Below are positions 34,501 to 48,300 of a stretch of 64,000 nucleotides of DNA, piece after piece; the first letter of the stretch is position 1; every line of letters begins with the position of its first letter. The notes below the pieces were generated by a model that was not told where the DNA came from, ran no database searches, and worked only from the letters and a program-made list of their open reading frames with translations. The stretch is from Gymnorhina tibicen. Taxonomy: Eukaryota > Chordata > Aves > Passeriformes > Artamidae. A program made the position numbers and the translations under genes. The DNA is taken from contig VXAZ01008170.1 in the NCBI GenBank assembly GCA_013399875.1, positions 1,054,001-1,118,000 of the forward strand, given 5' to 3'.

Positions 34501-37500
34501 CCTTAAAATGCCTCTTTTTCCTATGTTTCTGTTTTAGTGAAAAAGTGGCCTAATAGTGAAAAATGTCAGCCTGAAGGCAACAAAATTAGAGGATTTAAAA
34601 AATCAATACTCCCTAAAAGATAGAAGCATATCTTGATGTCAGGAATGACTGCAAGTATTTTCAAAGTTTAGTCAGAATAAGAGGATCCAAATTAAAAACA
34701 AAACAAAAAACAAAAAAAAGAAACCTATTTCAATGTAAAACAGATAATGAGAAATGTAGAATATTTTCCCATTATTGCTAAGGGAAATAGTGAGGAAAGT
34801 GACATTAAAAATGGTTTCCTGGAATAGCAGAGAAATGTCTGAGGTTTTTCTATTCTTCTTCCAGTATCCTGTGATCATTTGATTGTGTAGATATGTTTAG
34901 GAGATGGTCTAAATTGATTCCTGCTATTTCAAGTATGCAGAGGATAAGAAGGGATGAGTAAGAAGCCAACTCATCTCAATGGACAGAGTTCCATTGAATG
35001 CAGTGGCCTTCAGATTAAACTCCAATCATTTCTTTTAGGTGAAAAAAAAAAAGTTTCCTTGGTAGGTGTTTTTGTCAATTTAGGTCTATAATGTGTAACA
35101 TAAAGTTTGTAAGTTATTGTTTTGTTATGTAATATTTCCCAGATTGCCTGCAATGCACTCAAACAAAGTCAAGACTTGTGTATTCTGTGTGTGTAGTGTT
35201 TCTTCTGCGTGCTGTGCCCTTGCAATGTGAAATTGGCCCTAGATGTCCGAAATGATTGGCTGTACCTCTTCACATGGCAGTCACAATTACCAGGAATAAC
35301 TGCACAGCTCCTCACAAGAGAATGGACTTGGATCTCCCTGGTAAGACAAATACAGATGCAGTTACATTGCCAAAACTTGGGACCATATAACACAGAACTG
35401 GGGTTTATTCTCAACAAAGCTATGGTGAAAAAAAATTGGTTTCCAGTTCTGTGCCATTTAGCGGGATCCAGATTGATTTTTTTGTTGCTTCCTACAGAAT
35501 GATGAGAGTAAAGAAAAACATTATTGAATGAAAGCAGATTCTAGTAAATATCAGTGGGGGCCAAATCCTTTTGACTTTATCTAAGTCAAGCCAATCTCCA
35601 TCACCTCGATGGGGCTATTTATGCCATATTTCCCCCAGAATATAAAAAAAAATAATACATTAAAAAACCGCAACAAAATGCAACCTGATTTGAATAAGCC
35701 ATTCCTACTGGGAGCAGGGAAACAGGAAAAAAAGTGAAAATTCAGTTCTTTGAGGGGAGGAAAAAAAATCCCTTACATACTATGTTCTTTGATTTAAATT
35801 ACAGTTGTAATTAAGAATTACATTCCTTTAATCTGAAAACGAGCGTCTTTTCCAATAATATGAGGTGGTGTATGGTTGAAAGGATCCACTAAAAGTTTGT
35901 TTCATTGCATTGTATAATGTAAAACCATATTGTGTGGGTCTGTTTACTTCCCATTTGTACTCTTTACCCTGCCTTTTTTGCATAATATATTGGTAAGTAA
36001 TAAGAAGCAGCACTGCAGCTAGAATTTAATGGGAAACACAACTGTTTATTGAACCAGATACCCATTATTAATTTAACAACTGAATACAAACGCTTCTGGC
36101 AATCAGTGCAATAATTCTGTTTCCTTGATTACTTAAGGTTTGCCATTGGCTCCAGTGAAAGCTTAATCCAACCCTCAGAGGGGAGAAGTGCTGCCTTTTA
36201 ACACTTGTAAAGAAAGAACAAGTACCAACCTAATTCAGTTACCGTGCGTGCATTCCCTCTGACATCTTTTAAAGGCACACACATTTCTCATGTGGTTTTA
36301 GGAAGAGATTAAAACCAGTCTCTTTTTCATAATTTTTCTAATATTTTACGTCTCAATTAAGAAATTGTGCAGCAAAGAGATTAGAAGTATTTTCTTTCTT
36401 GCAATGAGTTATCAGAGCTCAGAGCAAGTGAAAAAAGAATTCCCATCTTTGTCTTGAAATTGTGTTACCTACTTTTTCCAAGCAGCCATTGTATCATTCA
36501 AATTGCAGCACTGCATAATGGGCCACGTAAAAATATGTGCATTTCAAAGATACTCTGGAGAGGTTACACCACAGATTAATTTGGCCCAATGAGACTCTAG
36601 AGGGCAGTCTTGGTATAGTAAAAGAAATATATATTTTACTGTCATTAGAAACCTCAATCATGTAGAGTCAGTACAAAATGTTACAGTTAAAAAAGCACAA
36701 ATATTTTTGAAGATGATTTAAACAAAGTTGTCTAATTTTAGCTGAAATATGAATATTCTTTGATGTAAGATTATAATTCACTATAATATAATGTAATTTA
36801 AAATTCCATATATTTTTTATATTGTTAAGTTGGATAGCTACAGGGTATAATGAATGCATCAGAACCAAAAGTGCAAGAAGATATGGTTTGCTTCTCGGTT
36901 TCAGCTTGTTCAAAAACTACTCAGTTCAGACAGTGCATTTCTGTCAGCAGTATAAAACTTTACCAAAAGTCCATCAGAAGTCCTCTGCTTAAAGAGAGTA
37001 GAATAAAATCCAACATACAATGCAGATGCAATTTTAATGTCAGTTTTTAAAAGATGTGTTTTACTTTATAAGTAATTAATCTTTATACACAAGTTTTGAC
37101 TATTGTCGGCAGAAATCAAAATTGCGTGCCTTGTAAATTTTTAATTGAGCAGTTCTTAGATTAAAAAAATGCATTAGTCACTTTGACAGTGTTTAATATT
37201 TTAGAAGAAGTTGTTCTGCAAGAAAACAAATCATTGGTAATGAAAAACAATGTGCAGCTTGTAAGTACTTACTGTGCAAACTTTTGGAACATGTAACCTT
37301 TGTTTCTTTGCAGGCAAACAATATTGCAGCCTTGTTTTAAAATGGGGACTTACTTCCTGTGCAAGACTTTCATCTGTATAGCTCAAAACCTCTAGAAGGG
37401 AAAAGAAAACCGTTATTCCCATCAGGTGGAGGGGCATTGCTTTCTCTGTCGGCCACAGCACTCACACTGTGAACAAGTTGGTGTAACAGAGTTAGTTCCA

Positions 37501-40500
37501 GTCACCAGAGGTCTGCTGGCTTGGGTCACTCACACATGGAGGATGGAAGATGGGAAGAGGTGCTAGACAGACCACAAAACAAGCTGCAATCCCAAAAACT
37601 GCTCTGGCATCCTTCATTCCTGAAGCAATGAATCTTCCTTGATGTCTCTGTCTTTGACTTAGGAAATTTTGAGGAGCAGATAGTCTTCTGCAGCTTCTCC
37701 AGGCAGGAGGGACTTTTCTGTTCTGGCTCTGCTTGTTTATGCTCGTGTTGAAGAAAGACTTCAACTTCTCTGCCATGTCATATGGTTGGTCAGCAGCAGT
37801 CTTGGGGCCTCTCTATAGACTGGGTTTGGCAGCCAAAAATATAGCTACTTCCATTTAAAACACAGTTGAACAAAAGAAGCCACATTTAAGAAAAATTACC
37901 ACCTGGTTACAGACCTTTTTTAATCTGGAAAGTAGAACATTCACTCAGAATATGGAAGTTGGGTTCAGTACCTGCACTGGCCCAGGAGGCTTTAAATTAA
38001 CATTTTGTACAAGATTGTTCTCCATGTCTCCCTATTTTAGTGGGCTGACAACCTACACTCAAAAGCCCCCCAAAAGTTCATAGGGTAGGGCTAGTGGGAG
38101 AAATAGAGGAGCTTAAAGAAGGACACGTTGTAGGGGTGTCCACACTAGGCAGGCTGGGATGCCCTACATGTTAGACCAGGTAAAAAATATGTGCTGAACA
38201 TTCTACCTTTTCTACAGTGTTATCTCCATTTTTAACACTTTAATTCTATCCTTGGCTTTAGCCAAAATTAGAATAATAACGATTTGATCTATTGGAAATC
38301 CTGGTTTTTATCTGTTTGAGGATGTGCCTTTCATGTCTCCCTGAAAGAATGCAAACAAACTTTCTCAAGTGATGTGTATTCTTGCTTTGGTATTTGAATT
38401 TCAAAACTATCCAAAACTAACTATTTCAAAACTATTTCAAAACTAACTAGTGATAGGTACTCATGCTACTTTGCAGTCCCTCCCAAACTAGGATTATTTT
38501 TCTGAGAAACTTGGGGAAAAAAAAATATATATATATAAACCCAACAAAGCAACAACTCTATTATTCTTTGCATACCAGAAAATGCCCTCAGATTCCTATT
38601 GATTCAAAGGGCTCTTACAGAGATTCTGTTCTGATATCTAACTTCTTAATTCAAATTGTTGCTGATTTTGTGGGATGCTTGATTATGATTAATACAAAAG
38701 ACCATAATCTTTAAAATAAAAACAAAGTTGCAGTATTCTCTATTCTCAATTTCCTGCGAAGTTTGCTAAGGTATAAGGTGTTAAGTATAAATAACTTTAT
38801 ATATATTTATGGTTTTGATATACATATATCACATGAAGCAACTAATGCTTTTGTTGATTTTGGTCTTTTTGAAGAAGTGTTTATTAAAGACTGAGTTATT
38901 TTATAATATAAGGATATGAAAATAATGTATCTAAGCCTTTTATGTACATCTCCTCCAGTGACGAAAGAAAAAAATCTGTAGGAATATTTATCATTTCCAC
39001 TTAGACAATCAATAGAATTTAAAAACAAATACAATCCAGGCAAGCAATGTGTATTTCATGAAAATTTATTTTTCTGTTACAATACATAGAATTATTAATA
39101 GTGCTAGTAAGCCTAAGTCTCACAGAAACTTAAGTAGTCAAATACTTAGCAACTCTTATTCCAGATAAATATAACAGACAGTAGTGTATATGGAAAGCAG
39201 TTTCCTTTCAACAAACATTCATTCTCCTTATGAAAGTCTGCACTTTTAAAGAATGTTAAAACATAGCGACTTTCTTCAAGGAATAAAAATTATTACTTTA
39301 TAAGGGTAACGTCCTTATCCAAACCACAGCTCCTTACCTTATTCTCAGGTCCCACGACATTTTTGGGAACCACACCATGAATTTTTATGTGACAGTCTCA
39401 GTAGCAGTACTACCTGAATTTCACTGTTGTGAAAATTCAAGTGGAAAAAATATAAAAACTCAGAAGTAATTTTATTTTCTTTTGTGGGGGGACTTTCAGT
39501 AAAATGACTGCAATTCCCGTTTTCAGTCTTAACATAGAGACTTAAAAGTATAGACAATTGTTGTCTCTTACAAGCTTACTGTTGATCTTTTCCCATCAAA
39601 GGATCTTTCCTGAGCTTGGTGGTAGATCTATAACAGCAATTTACACATCAAAAAACCCCTCCCTAGATATACATGTAGTTTGCCTAAGATATACATATAA
39701 CACTGAAGTTCATATAATTATTTCACACAGATGCATCCTCAGTTCTTGCCCGTGTAAGCATTTAGGACACACTAATTTCTAAGGACAAACTTCATGGAAG
39801 TCTACAGGCCTCTAGGTGCCATTAATTAGTACAGATGGAAACTGAAATGCCAAAATCCTTGTCCACAGCTTATGCCTCTCCAGATGTTCTCTTACCACCT
39901 GGCAAAGTATGTGGGAAGGGAAAGTATATATGCTGATAGTCCCTCAAAGGAAAGTAAAATGCATTTAGATACACTGGATTAAGGATAAAAAAATGTGAAA
40001 GAACTTAATCATATCTAAAGGAACATATCTAAAATTTTTTGAAATATGTAAATATTGTAGTAGATCACACCATGTAACATCACTTCTGTAAAATCGATGG
40101 TGCCCTATGAGGCAGTCGGTCCCTGCTTCAGCTTCTTCTCCAATATGAAAAACAGTTCAGCAAAGTTTGCAGCAGTTGCAGATGTTTCTGCAGCTTGCTG
40201 GTTTAGCAGCCTGTCCTTCCAGAGACACTGTCAGTATCTCCAGGTCAGAGCAAGCAGAACTTGGCAGAATTGAGGTGCTGACTGCTGTTTGTGTATGTTG
40301 TCAGAGTATACTGAATAATTTTAACCACAAGTGTAACTGTGTCAGCTTTTGCAAGAATTTCATCAGGCATAGCCTTGAACTCCCAATGTTTTTTCTAGTC
40401 ATTATACAGAGCACACATGAATGTAGAAATATATACTGTTGACTATCTCATCTGATTGTGCATATATACTTCTCTATGAAGGACAATCCTTTTTCTTCTT

Positions 40501-43082
40501 CTTTCAGGAAGGAAAAGAAAGATTTTAGAGATCTAAGTCTAAGTGAGAAATGCAAACAATATACAACGCACCTGACTTCTATTACACACACACCTGGGTA
40601 CCAACATATGCTGAAAAAATGGGTGCTCTCAGTCAAGGTCATTTCCTCAGCTGAATGTGTTGAGAGCTTGTGCTGAGGCAATGAGTCCAGGATTTTCCCT
40701 CCTGAGTGGAATAACTAACAAATAGCTATAGCTGAAGATATTCCAGTATGAATTAAGAGAGATGTAAATCACTGTCAAATTAACAAGGTTGACAAAGTGG
40801 TTCAGAAGTTCAGCAATGCTCTCTGAAAGTGTGAAAGCATAACGTGGAGAATACAAATGAAATCTGCAGGACTCCTCTTAGGGTCATTAATCTTCATACC
40901 ATGCTAAAGCTCTACCCAGACTTTGTTTACAAAAACTGCAAACAGACATTAGTTTTATCAACAGAAAACCTCAGTATTATTTAAATATGCTTTTCTTTTA
41001 GATACTGGGGCAAGGGCACCCAATAGCCATTTAGGGGGCATTTGACCCTGGGCAAATGGGAAATGCTAGATCTCAAGTGCAAGGGTTATTATTGGACCAA
41101 AGTTAAGAGAACTCCAGCTGGCTCATTTCTGTACAAGGGAAGTCTTAGCTGGCAAAGGCCTAAGAAATAATCTTTTTGAGTATAAGGGAACTGTCTCTGA
41201 TAATGATTAATTGGGAAGGAGTGGCAATTCTTCTATCATGAACATGCTAGAGGATTAGGTGTCTTGCTCTTCCCTGTCAGGATGGAAGATTATTCGCGGT
41301 TGAAAAGACTTGAGTGCTAGCAAGGTCAGCATTATTACTTTTGTTAATCTTGATGTGATGCGATGTTTCTTATTTAATGCTTGTTATTTGTATATCTTTA
41401 TGCTGTAAAAAAGAACTGCTGCCTTAACGTCCAATTACGGTGTGTGACTGAGATAATGTGAACGGGACGATGGGAGTGGGAGTATGGCAGCACTGATGAG
41501 TTCTTTCTTTCTGCCTTCTGCTGCTAAGCAGTTGTCATCTTGTTTATTCTCTAAAATTACTAATTGCCCCACTGCAATCACATAAAAACCAAATGAAAAC
41601 ACCACCCAAGCACTTCCACAATTTTCTTTTGCTGGTGCATTCAGTAGATGCATGAGTTAGGGCTTAAGGTATTTTAGGGTTCTGAACTCCATGGGTTCCC
41701 AGCAGAGATTACTATGCCTCCAAAGAAGGGTTATTTTTAGGGCCACTGACAGATGATGATCATCAGCAGGTATTTACCTGCAACCACCACTGCTGGAAGT
41801 CTGTAACACCTCGCAGTGTGGTGGTCCAAGCAGAAACCCTAAAGTGTGCCATTTAGTTCACTTTACAAACAACAGAAACATCATAACAAAGCTCAAAGCC
41901 CTTTTATTAAGGGGAAGTAACTCTTATTTTGTCTCCAAAATGGGTGATATATTTCCTGTCAAAGTGAACTCAAATGTCTGGACAGCAAACAGTGGTGTAG
42001 CCCATATGAGATAGTAGATCTGTGAAGAAATTCCCAATATAAATTATACTTTTCTAAGGGCATAGAAATATAAGAAACTATTTCATAAATACAAGAAACT
42101 ATTTCCTTCAATTTCATAGTTGCTGTCCCAAAATAATGGAAACCCACTGTCAACCTTTCAATAGACTCTCATATTTTTAAGAATTTTCAAGCATGTGTGC
42201 AGGAAAGAATGTGTGCTAAAACGTTAAAGTGTGGCTTTAAGTAATTAATATATTATGTGGAGAAGTTTTTACCTAGGAATTTTTAAAAGTGTATACATAT
42301 ATGTATGTGTGTTCATACATAATTTTTGAATCTGCCCCAAAATTAGCTTTGTTCATTGATGAATTAATCAGATTTTTAATGCACATTCAAATGCAACTGT
42401 TGAACAGTAGGAAAGACACCTGTGGTTATTCCTCATGACGGTGCCCCAGAGAAGCCGAAGGCCTCGGATATGCAGCAATCAGCACTTTCATGGCTGTAAG
42501 GGGAAGCACAACCTGTTTGATGTTCCATTAAACCAGAGTAGGAGTAGCTGATATGTTAATAAGGACAGCTGTTACAGACAGAAAAATCTTTCCTTTCCTC
42601 TTTGTTTTTAATTACTTCTATGGGATGGAGTTCAGGGAAAACACGTGCTTCTTTCTGTTCTATCTTGGTACCATCAGTATGATAATATCTTCCTTTAATT
42701 CTGAAGCAATTAGTTCACAAGGCAAAATAAAGATAAAATCTACATTTTTCTACAGTCTTGTTCAAAGGATTTCAACTGACAACTAAGATCTATATAGCTG
42801 GTTTGCTTTTTTATTCTGCTATATTAAAATTATTTCATTTTAGTTTTTTTAATGCTCTTGTTATTTTTATCTTCATCTTCACTTCTGTTATTATCACCTT
42901 TTCCCTCTTTTTAAGTCATTACCTGTTGGGATTCTTGGTATTTCTTTCTTTGTTTGACTGGTTTGTCATTGTTTCCCAGCATGCTCCACAAAACTCAGAT
43001 GACAGTATTTCAGTAATACTTGATGGAATTTTACATTTAATTACAATAAACCTGTGTCAAGTACATTCATAAATTTCTTGTA
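31521..43082. other. Intergenic, 11.5 kb with no recognised gene or repeat
   Basis: Mostly AT-rich unique sequence. Open frames reach at most 108 codons (33,439-33,765 plus) with no family resemblance. Small local duplications occur, for example TTTCAAAACTA-type units near 38,397-38,455 and AAGAAACTATTTC units near 42,070-42,105. Confidence 0.5.
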
Positions 43083-43829
43083 ATTCCACTCCAGGCAGAA
43101 AATACGCAGGATCCTTTGGAACTGCCCTGACAAGGTCCCTTCCAGTTGCCTTTATTTCAACTGCAGGAGGTTTCCCGATGGCAGGCAGGTCCATGGAGAT
43201 ACCACCAGTGCAGAGCGATGCCGCGCTGCTCCTCTTGGAGTCTTGTTGGCTAGGACGATCACAGAGGAGTGCTTGGATCCCAAAAACATATGGTAGGGCA
43301 CTCACTGGCCGATGGATACTTGCCCTAATGACACCAGGGAAAGAATTATCCTGCACAGCAGCTAAGGCTACTACTGTGCCATCTGCCACACACCATGGTG
43401 AGATCCACCAGGCCATTTGATCCAAGCCGACCCATTGCTATAGCTCCCCCACTTGAGTCCTGCGAAGAGGAAGCTTTGAAGAAGGACTCTCACTGCTGGC
43501 TGTTGGTTCCCCAGTGACTCTATGTGACCAGGACTACCTGAAGGGACTACTTCCCTCTCCCTGGGTACTGACCATGGCTCTCTGGTCCAGGGCACCTCAT
43601 GTCCTGACCAAATCCTCAGGGTATTGTCAAGGAGGTGCGCTGTGCTTACCCTGCAGTGGAAGGCCAGCCTTCATGAGCTGACTTGGTGCCACATGTGACT
43701 TCTTGGCATGACTTTTAAAAGCATAGAGAAGTCAGGTCACTACAGTGTGGATCCAGTTTGTGGAATGTGATCCATTCAGGTCAAACTTGCAGTCTTTAAT
43801 CACCACTGTCTTGATGATCTCTGCTGCTT
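43083..43829. other. Unassigned GC-richer block upstream of the CR1 copy
   Basis: Base composition and CpG content rise sharply relative to the AT-rich DNA before 43,080. The minus strand is open for 122 codons (43,057-43,425) and the plus strand for 80 codons (43,178-43,420). The texture suggests a worn retroelement, but I cannot match it to CR1 ORF2, an LTR or a host gene. It adjoins the CR1 copy starting near 43,830 and could be a separate insertion interrupted by it, or a diverged upstream part of the same element. Confidence 0.4.
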
Positions 43830-44159
43830 CCAAGATCTCTAATTGACTTACCAGGATTATAGCGAGGCTGCTCACAATAATCCTTGAAAGGTCATGATGA
43901 TCAGATGATGTGCCTGAGGACTGGAACAAATCAAATGTCACCCCCAGTCTTCAAAAAGAGCAAGAAGCAGGACCCAGGGAACTACCAGCCAGTCAGCCTA
44001 ACCTCAATCCCTAGAAAGATGATGGTGTGCCTCATTCTAGAGGCAATCTCTATCTGCATGCATGACAAGGTGGTGATCAGGAGTAGTCAGCATGGATTCT
44101 CTAAAGGTAAATCATGCTTGACCAATCTGATTGACTCCTATGAAGAAACAACTTCCTGA

Positions 44160-44456
44160 ATGGATGAGGGGAGAGCAGTGGTTCTTGTCTACCTCGACTT
44201 CAGCAAAGCTTTCAGCACTCTCTCACAACACCTCATAGGCAAACTCAGGAGGTGTGGACTGGAGGAGTGGACAGTGAGGTGGACTGAGAACTGGCTGAAT
44301 GGCACATCCCAAAGGGTTGTAATTAGTGGCACAGGGTCCAGTTGGAGGCCTGTCACTTGTGGTGTCCCCCACGGTTCAATACTGGGCCCAGTATTGTTTA
44401 ACTTGTTCATCAGTGACTCAGATGAAGGGGCAGGGCCTCCTCAGCAAGTTCACTGA
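44160..44456 (+). pseudogene. CR1 ORF2 reverse-transcriptase fragment
   Basis: An open stretch of 98 codons within the CR1 copy holds reverse-transcriptase motif A (YLDFSKAF) and the SGVPxGS-type segment, here CGVPHGS. It is preceded by an in-frame stop and followed by a frameshift. It is a transposon relic, not a host gene. Confidence 0.85.
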
Positions 44457-45163
44457 TGACACAAAGCTGTGAGGAGTGGCCAATACCCCAGAGGGCCATG
44501 CAGCCCTTCAGAGGGACCTCGATGGGGTGGAGAGGGGGGCAGAGAGGAACATTCTGAAATTCAACCAAGGTGGGGGGGGCTGGAAAGACCTGCTGGAAAG
44601 CAGCTCTGTGGAGAAGGACCTGGAGGTCTTGGTGGACAACAAGCTGTCCACGACCCAGCAGTGTGCCCTGGTGGCCAAGACGGCCAATGGTTTCCTGGGA
44701 TGAATCAGGAAGAGCATTTCCAGCAGATCAGGTGAAGTCATCCTGCCCCTCAGCCCTAGTGGGGGCCCCATCTGGAGTGCTATGTCCAGTTCTGGGCTCC
44801 TCAGGACAGGAGAGACATGGAGCTCCTGGAGCAGGTCCAGAGGAGGGCAACAAAGGTGATTAAGGGACTGGAACATCTCTCTTATGAGGAAAGGTTGAGG
44901 GAACTGGGCCTGTCCAGTCTCGAGAAGAGACAACAGAGAGGGGATCTCACTGATGTCTAGAAGTATCTGAAGGGAGGGTGTCAAGAGGATGGATCCAGGC
45001 TCTTGGTGGTGTCAAGCAATAAAATGGGCAGAAAACAACACACAGGATGTTTTACCTCAATATGAGGAATAACCTCTTCACTGTGCAGGTGACCGAGCAC
45101 TGGGACAGGTTGCCAAGAGAGGGTGTGGAGTCCCCCTTACTGAAGATATTCAAGAACCTGAAG

Positions 45164-45211
45164 ATACTGAAGATATTCAAGGACACAATACTGAAGATAT
45201 TCAAGGACACA
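45164..45211 (+). repeat. Tandem duplication of 24 bp inside the CR1 copy
   Basis: Two identical units beginning ATACTGAAGATATTC and ending GGACACA lie at 45,164-45,187 and 45,188-45,211. A related partial unit (CTGAAGATATTCAAG) precedes them near 45,140. This is a local slippage duplication within the ORF2 3' region. Confidence 0.92.
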
Positions 45212-45315
45212 ATCCCGTGCCATGTGCTTTAGGATGACCCTGTTGAAGCAAGGAGGTTGGACAAGATGACCCACTGTGGTCACTTCCAACCTGACCAGGT
45301 CTGTGATTCTGTGTC

Positions 45316-48300
45316 TAAGAGATCTTTTCAACCTGCCTCATTTTTATTATCAGGAATTCCTCAGTCCTGGAAATCTTTTTCCATGATCAGGTTCACTACG
45401 ACAACCAAGCCAGAAAATCAAGGATTTGAAACAAAAAGTAGTCTTCAATGTAAAAAAGTAATACATTTACTTATCAAAACCATGGATACATAAAATACCT
45501 AACAATATGTAGACTTAAGCAAAAATTGTATAGCTAACTTTCTGCTTTTTTTTTTCATTTTAATAGATAGGTTTTTCTTTATTTCAAGGGAAAGGAAATA
45601 GGGAGAAAAAAGAAAATTTATACTGTTTTAACTTCAGAGGCGTGTTGGTGAAATACTTTTTGCCTTGCATGAGTTTTATTTTTCTTGACTGTGGAGTCAT
45701 AAGATTTGGGGTCAATCAAGTTTCTGAAGGAAGAGAATTCCACATTAAGAAGACTCATCTTTCTCTTTGCTCAAGATAGGCTTTTAACACTTCTGTACTG
45801 TCGACTATAAAATATGGAGCAAAAGGGTGGGAACATTTAATATACTGGAGCTGAAACTAAAACCTGGACAATGAAGCATGAAATGAAGTATGCTTGCTAT
45901 CACAGAGAAACAGAATTAACAAATAGGTAAGACAGAGAAAGTACGTAAAAGAACAATCTTTATGAATAAAAGGACACTGGGGTGATTGTATCTTGAAGAG
46001 GGCAAAATTAAAGACGGAATGCGTTTATGAAGAAATGAGTTACAGCACGTGTAATCATCAGAACACTTAAGAATGTATCATAAAAATACCTTTTCTCCTC
46101 TGACCTATTTCAAAACAGATACATGACTGGATTGCGTGAAGAACACTGAGTGCTTCAGAGGTGTGGGAATTTAAAGTATTGTAAAGCAATTAAAAATTAC
46201 ATTAATTACACTGCTTGATAGTGCTATATACTTGCCTATTTTGAAGGAAGGATGCCCTTATGTTTCCACTGACAAGCTTTCTTAAGGGGAAACCATAACA
46301 ACTAGGGAAACATAAAGAGTTTCTATAACCTTGTAATCACACATGTCATACACAATGTACTATTTTCCCTCTTTATAGCAGAAATGCTCAGAAATAATAT
46401 AAAGTAGATGCTTCAAATTATGTTTTCTGTGACAGAAGTTAATTCTAAAGTAAGTATTCCATGAAAGAGAAACAGAGAAAACATTTTTACATGTCTATCA
46501 TTTGTCCTTAGAGGACACAAAACAAATATGTTTTTTAAAGCTTGACACTGGTATTATTCTGTGTGGCCTGCGGCTATATGCTTTTTCCAGTTTGTAGAAT
46601 TGAAGGATAAGAAAACAGCTTTGCATTAAGAGGAACACATTGTACAGGTTAATCAGAACCATGCAGAAATCAAAATGCTGCCAACAAAATAATGGCGTAC
46701 TAGTGCCAAGGGAGTCACCAGGATGACTGTGAAGGAAGCTGTGGGAGAATAACAACTCCTTTGCATGTGGGGAAGTATTTCAGCCATGTGCTTCTAAATT
46801 AATTATTGATGTGGCTGAAACAGAAGTTTTTACTACTGTCGACAATAGCAAATACTCGTAAAAATTTAATTGGCTAAAAGTTAATTTCGGTGTTCCTCAA
46901 TCATGAAATGCATTAATTGAGAAGAGCCTTTTTTAAGATGTTTAAATTTTAAAAGGAAATAAAGCAGAAAAGCAGAATCAGGCAAGGGAATTTAACAAAT
47001 GTAAAAATGTTGACAGAAGTGAGAGTCATTACCTAGTCAATATTGTATCAATTAACTAAACTAACCGTAGTCCCCGATGAGAACTAAGTAAAATGGCATG
47101 ATTTTCTAGTTAGTCTGACTCATTCCCATTATCCATTATGTGTGTACATTAGCGTGTACAAATCAGACAAACTAAAAAGCAGTGCCACATAAAATGTGGA
47201 AGAATTAGACAAAATAGTGTTTGTAAGAATTTTAAATGCTCTAAATCCATTAAATAATAAATAAATCATAATTTGTACCGGTGACAGTTGCTACTTTTGA
47301 AGGAGAGTAGCTAGTCTGCTCCCAGCTACCAGCTCTCCTTAGGCTGCTGTGGGAGCATCTGAGAATCACTTATCTATATTGTAAACAAATAGCATCCCAA
47401 GACATTGGTAGAAGTACTTCCAAATTTTCAGTTTAGCTAGTTAAAGTATAACTCTAATAAAAAAAAGGGAACATGAACGAATTTTTTTTGTTAAGATGTG
47501 TGACATCTGAGGCTGAGACTGACCTAACTGCAACCACAGACTTTTTAGGTAATACTGACATTGAGATTTTAATTCAGCATAACTGAATAGAATAATATAG
47601 CCATATTTAAATAACTGGAATGGAAAACTACATACACTATTGGAGGGGTAAGCTTGTAAAATATTTTCTCTTCACTTACAGAGTTTATATTTTTAGCCCT
47701 AAGCGTGTAACATCTCAGTACATCTGAGAAGCTGTTGAAAAGAATCTGTTCAGAGGGGACGACATAAAAGGTAAGTGCATGCAATTTTATCACTGGAGTA
47801 TCAAGACAGCCTTCAGTTCCCTTTGAGGGACTTGTGGGTAACCCAGAAAAAGCTCATATATTTGCTATGCCTGTCAAGTGTCTGAACACAGCAGTAAATT
47901 CACAGAAATACCTGGAAAGGCCATTTGTCCTACAAATTCCCCATATGAGAAACTGTGTGGTGAAGCTTCCTTTGACACTGCTAGGGAAACCGTGGAGGAG
48001 CTTACAAAAAAGTGTTCAGAATGCTGTGAGGTTCGCTGTAACTTCTGTATGTTCTCTTTCTCGACAGCAGTGAGACTGTAGCATTTCAGTGAGCACCACT
48101 GCTGGCACACAAACTCATCTGATGTTGTGTCACCACTGTTTATTACATAAGGTAGCACCCAACAGAAAATGATGCAAAACTTATTTTGTTATTTTAACGG
48201 TCGTACATAAGGTGGTGTTTTTTAAAAGCTATGAATCCTTTCTTATAGAACTTTCATTGTTAAAATACAAAATGTTGTTGATTGGTAAGGGCTAGCTTTT

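Larger units (their letters stand above)
43830..45315 (+). mobile_element. CR1 LINE, 1.5 kb 3' part with dead reverse transcriptase
   Basis: This is the longest CR1 copy in the window. ORF2 reverse-transcriptase text is clear: [41 protein letters not shown] (about 44,187-44,213), [17 protein letters not shown] and GPVLFNLF. The catalytic-motif region reads KFTDDTKL at 44,446-44,469. The frame is broken by an in-frame TGA at 44,157-44,159, by a frameshift between LFNLF and FTDD, and by a TGA directly after TKL. The C-terminal part and the 3' end (GGTTGGACAAGATGACCCAC... CTGTGATTCTGTG) follow. It is incapable of transposition. The upstream limit is uncertain. Confidence 0.92.

Noticed and set aside
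37492..37776. 94-codon minus frame starting MAEKLKSFFN as an exon
   Set aside because: No homologous family came to mind and there is no supporting gene structure on either side.
43057..43425. Possible retroviral dUTPase or protease fragment
   Set aside because: A few short similarities (LGRS, PGVI) came to mind, but they fall in different frames or strands and no continuous motif order could be made out.
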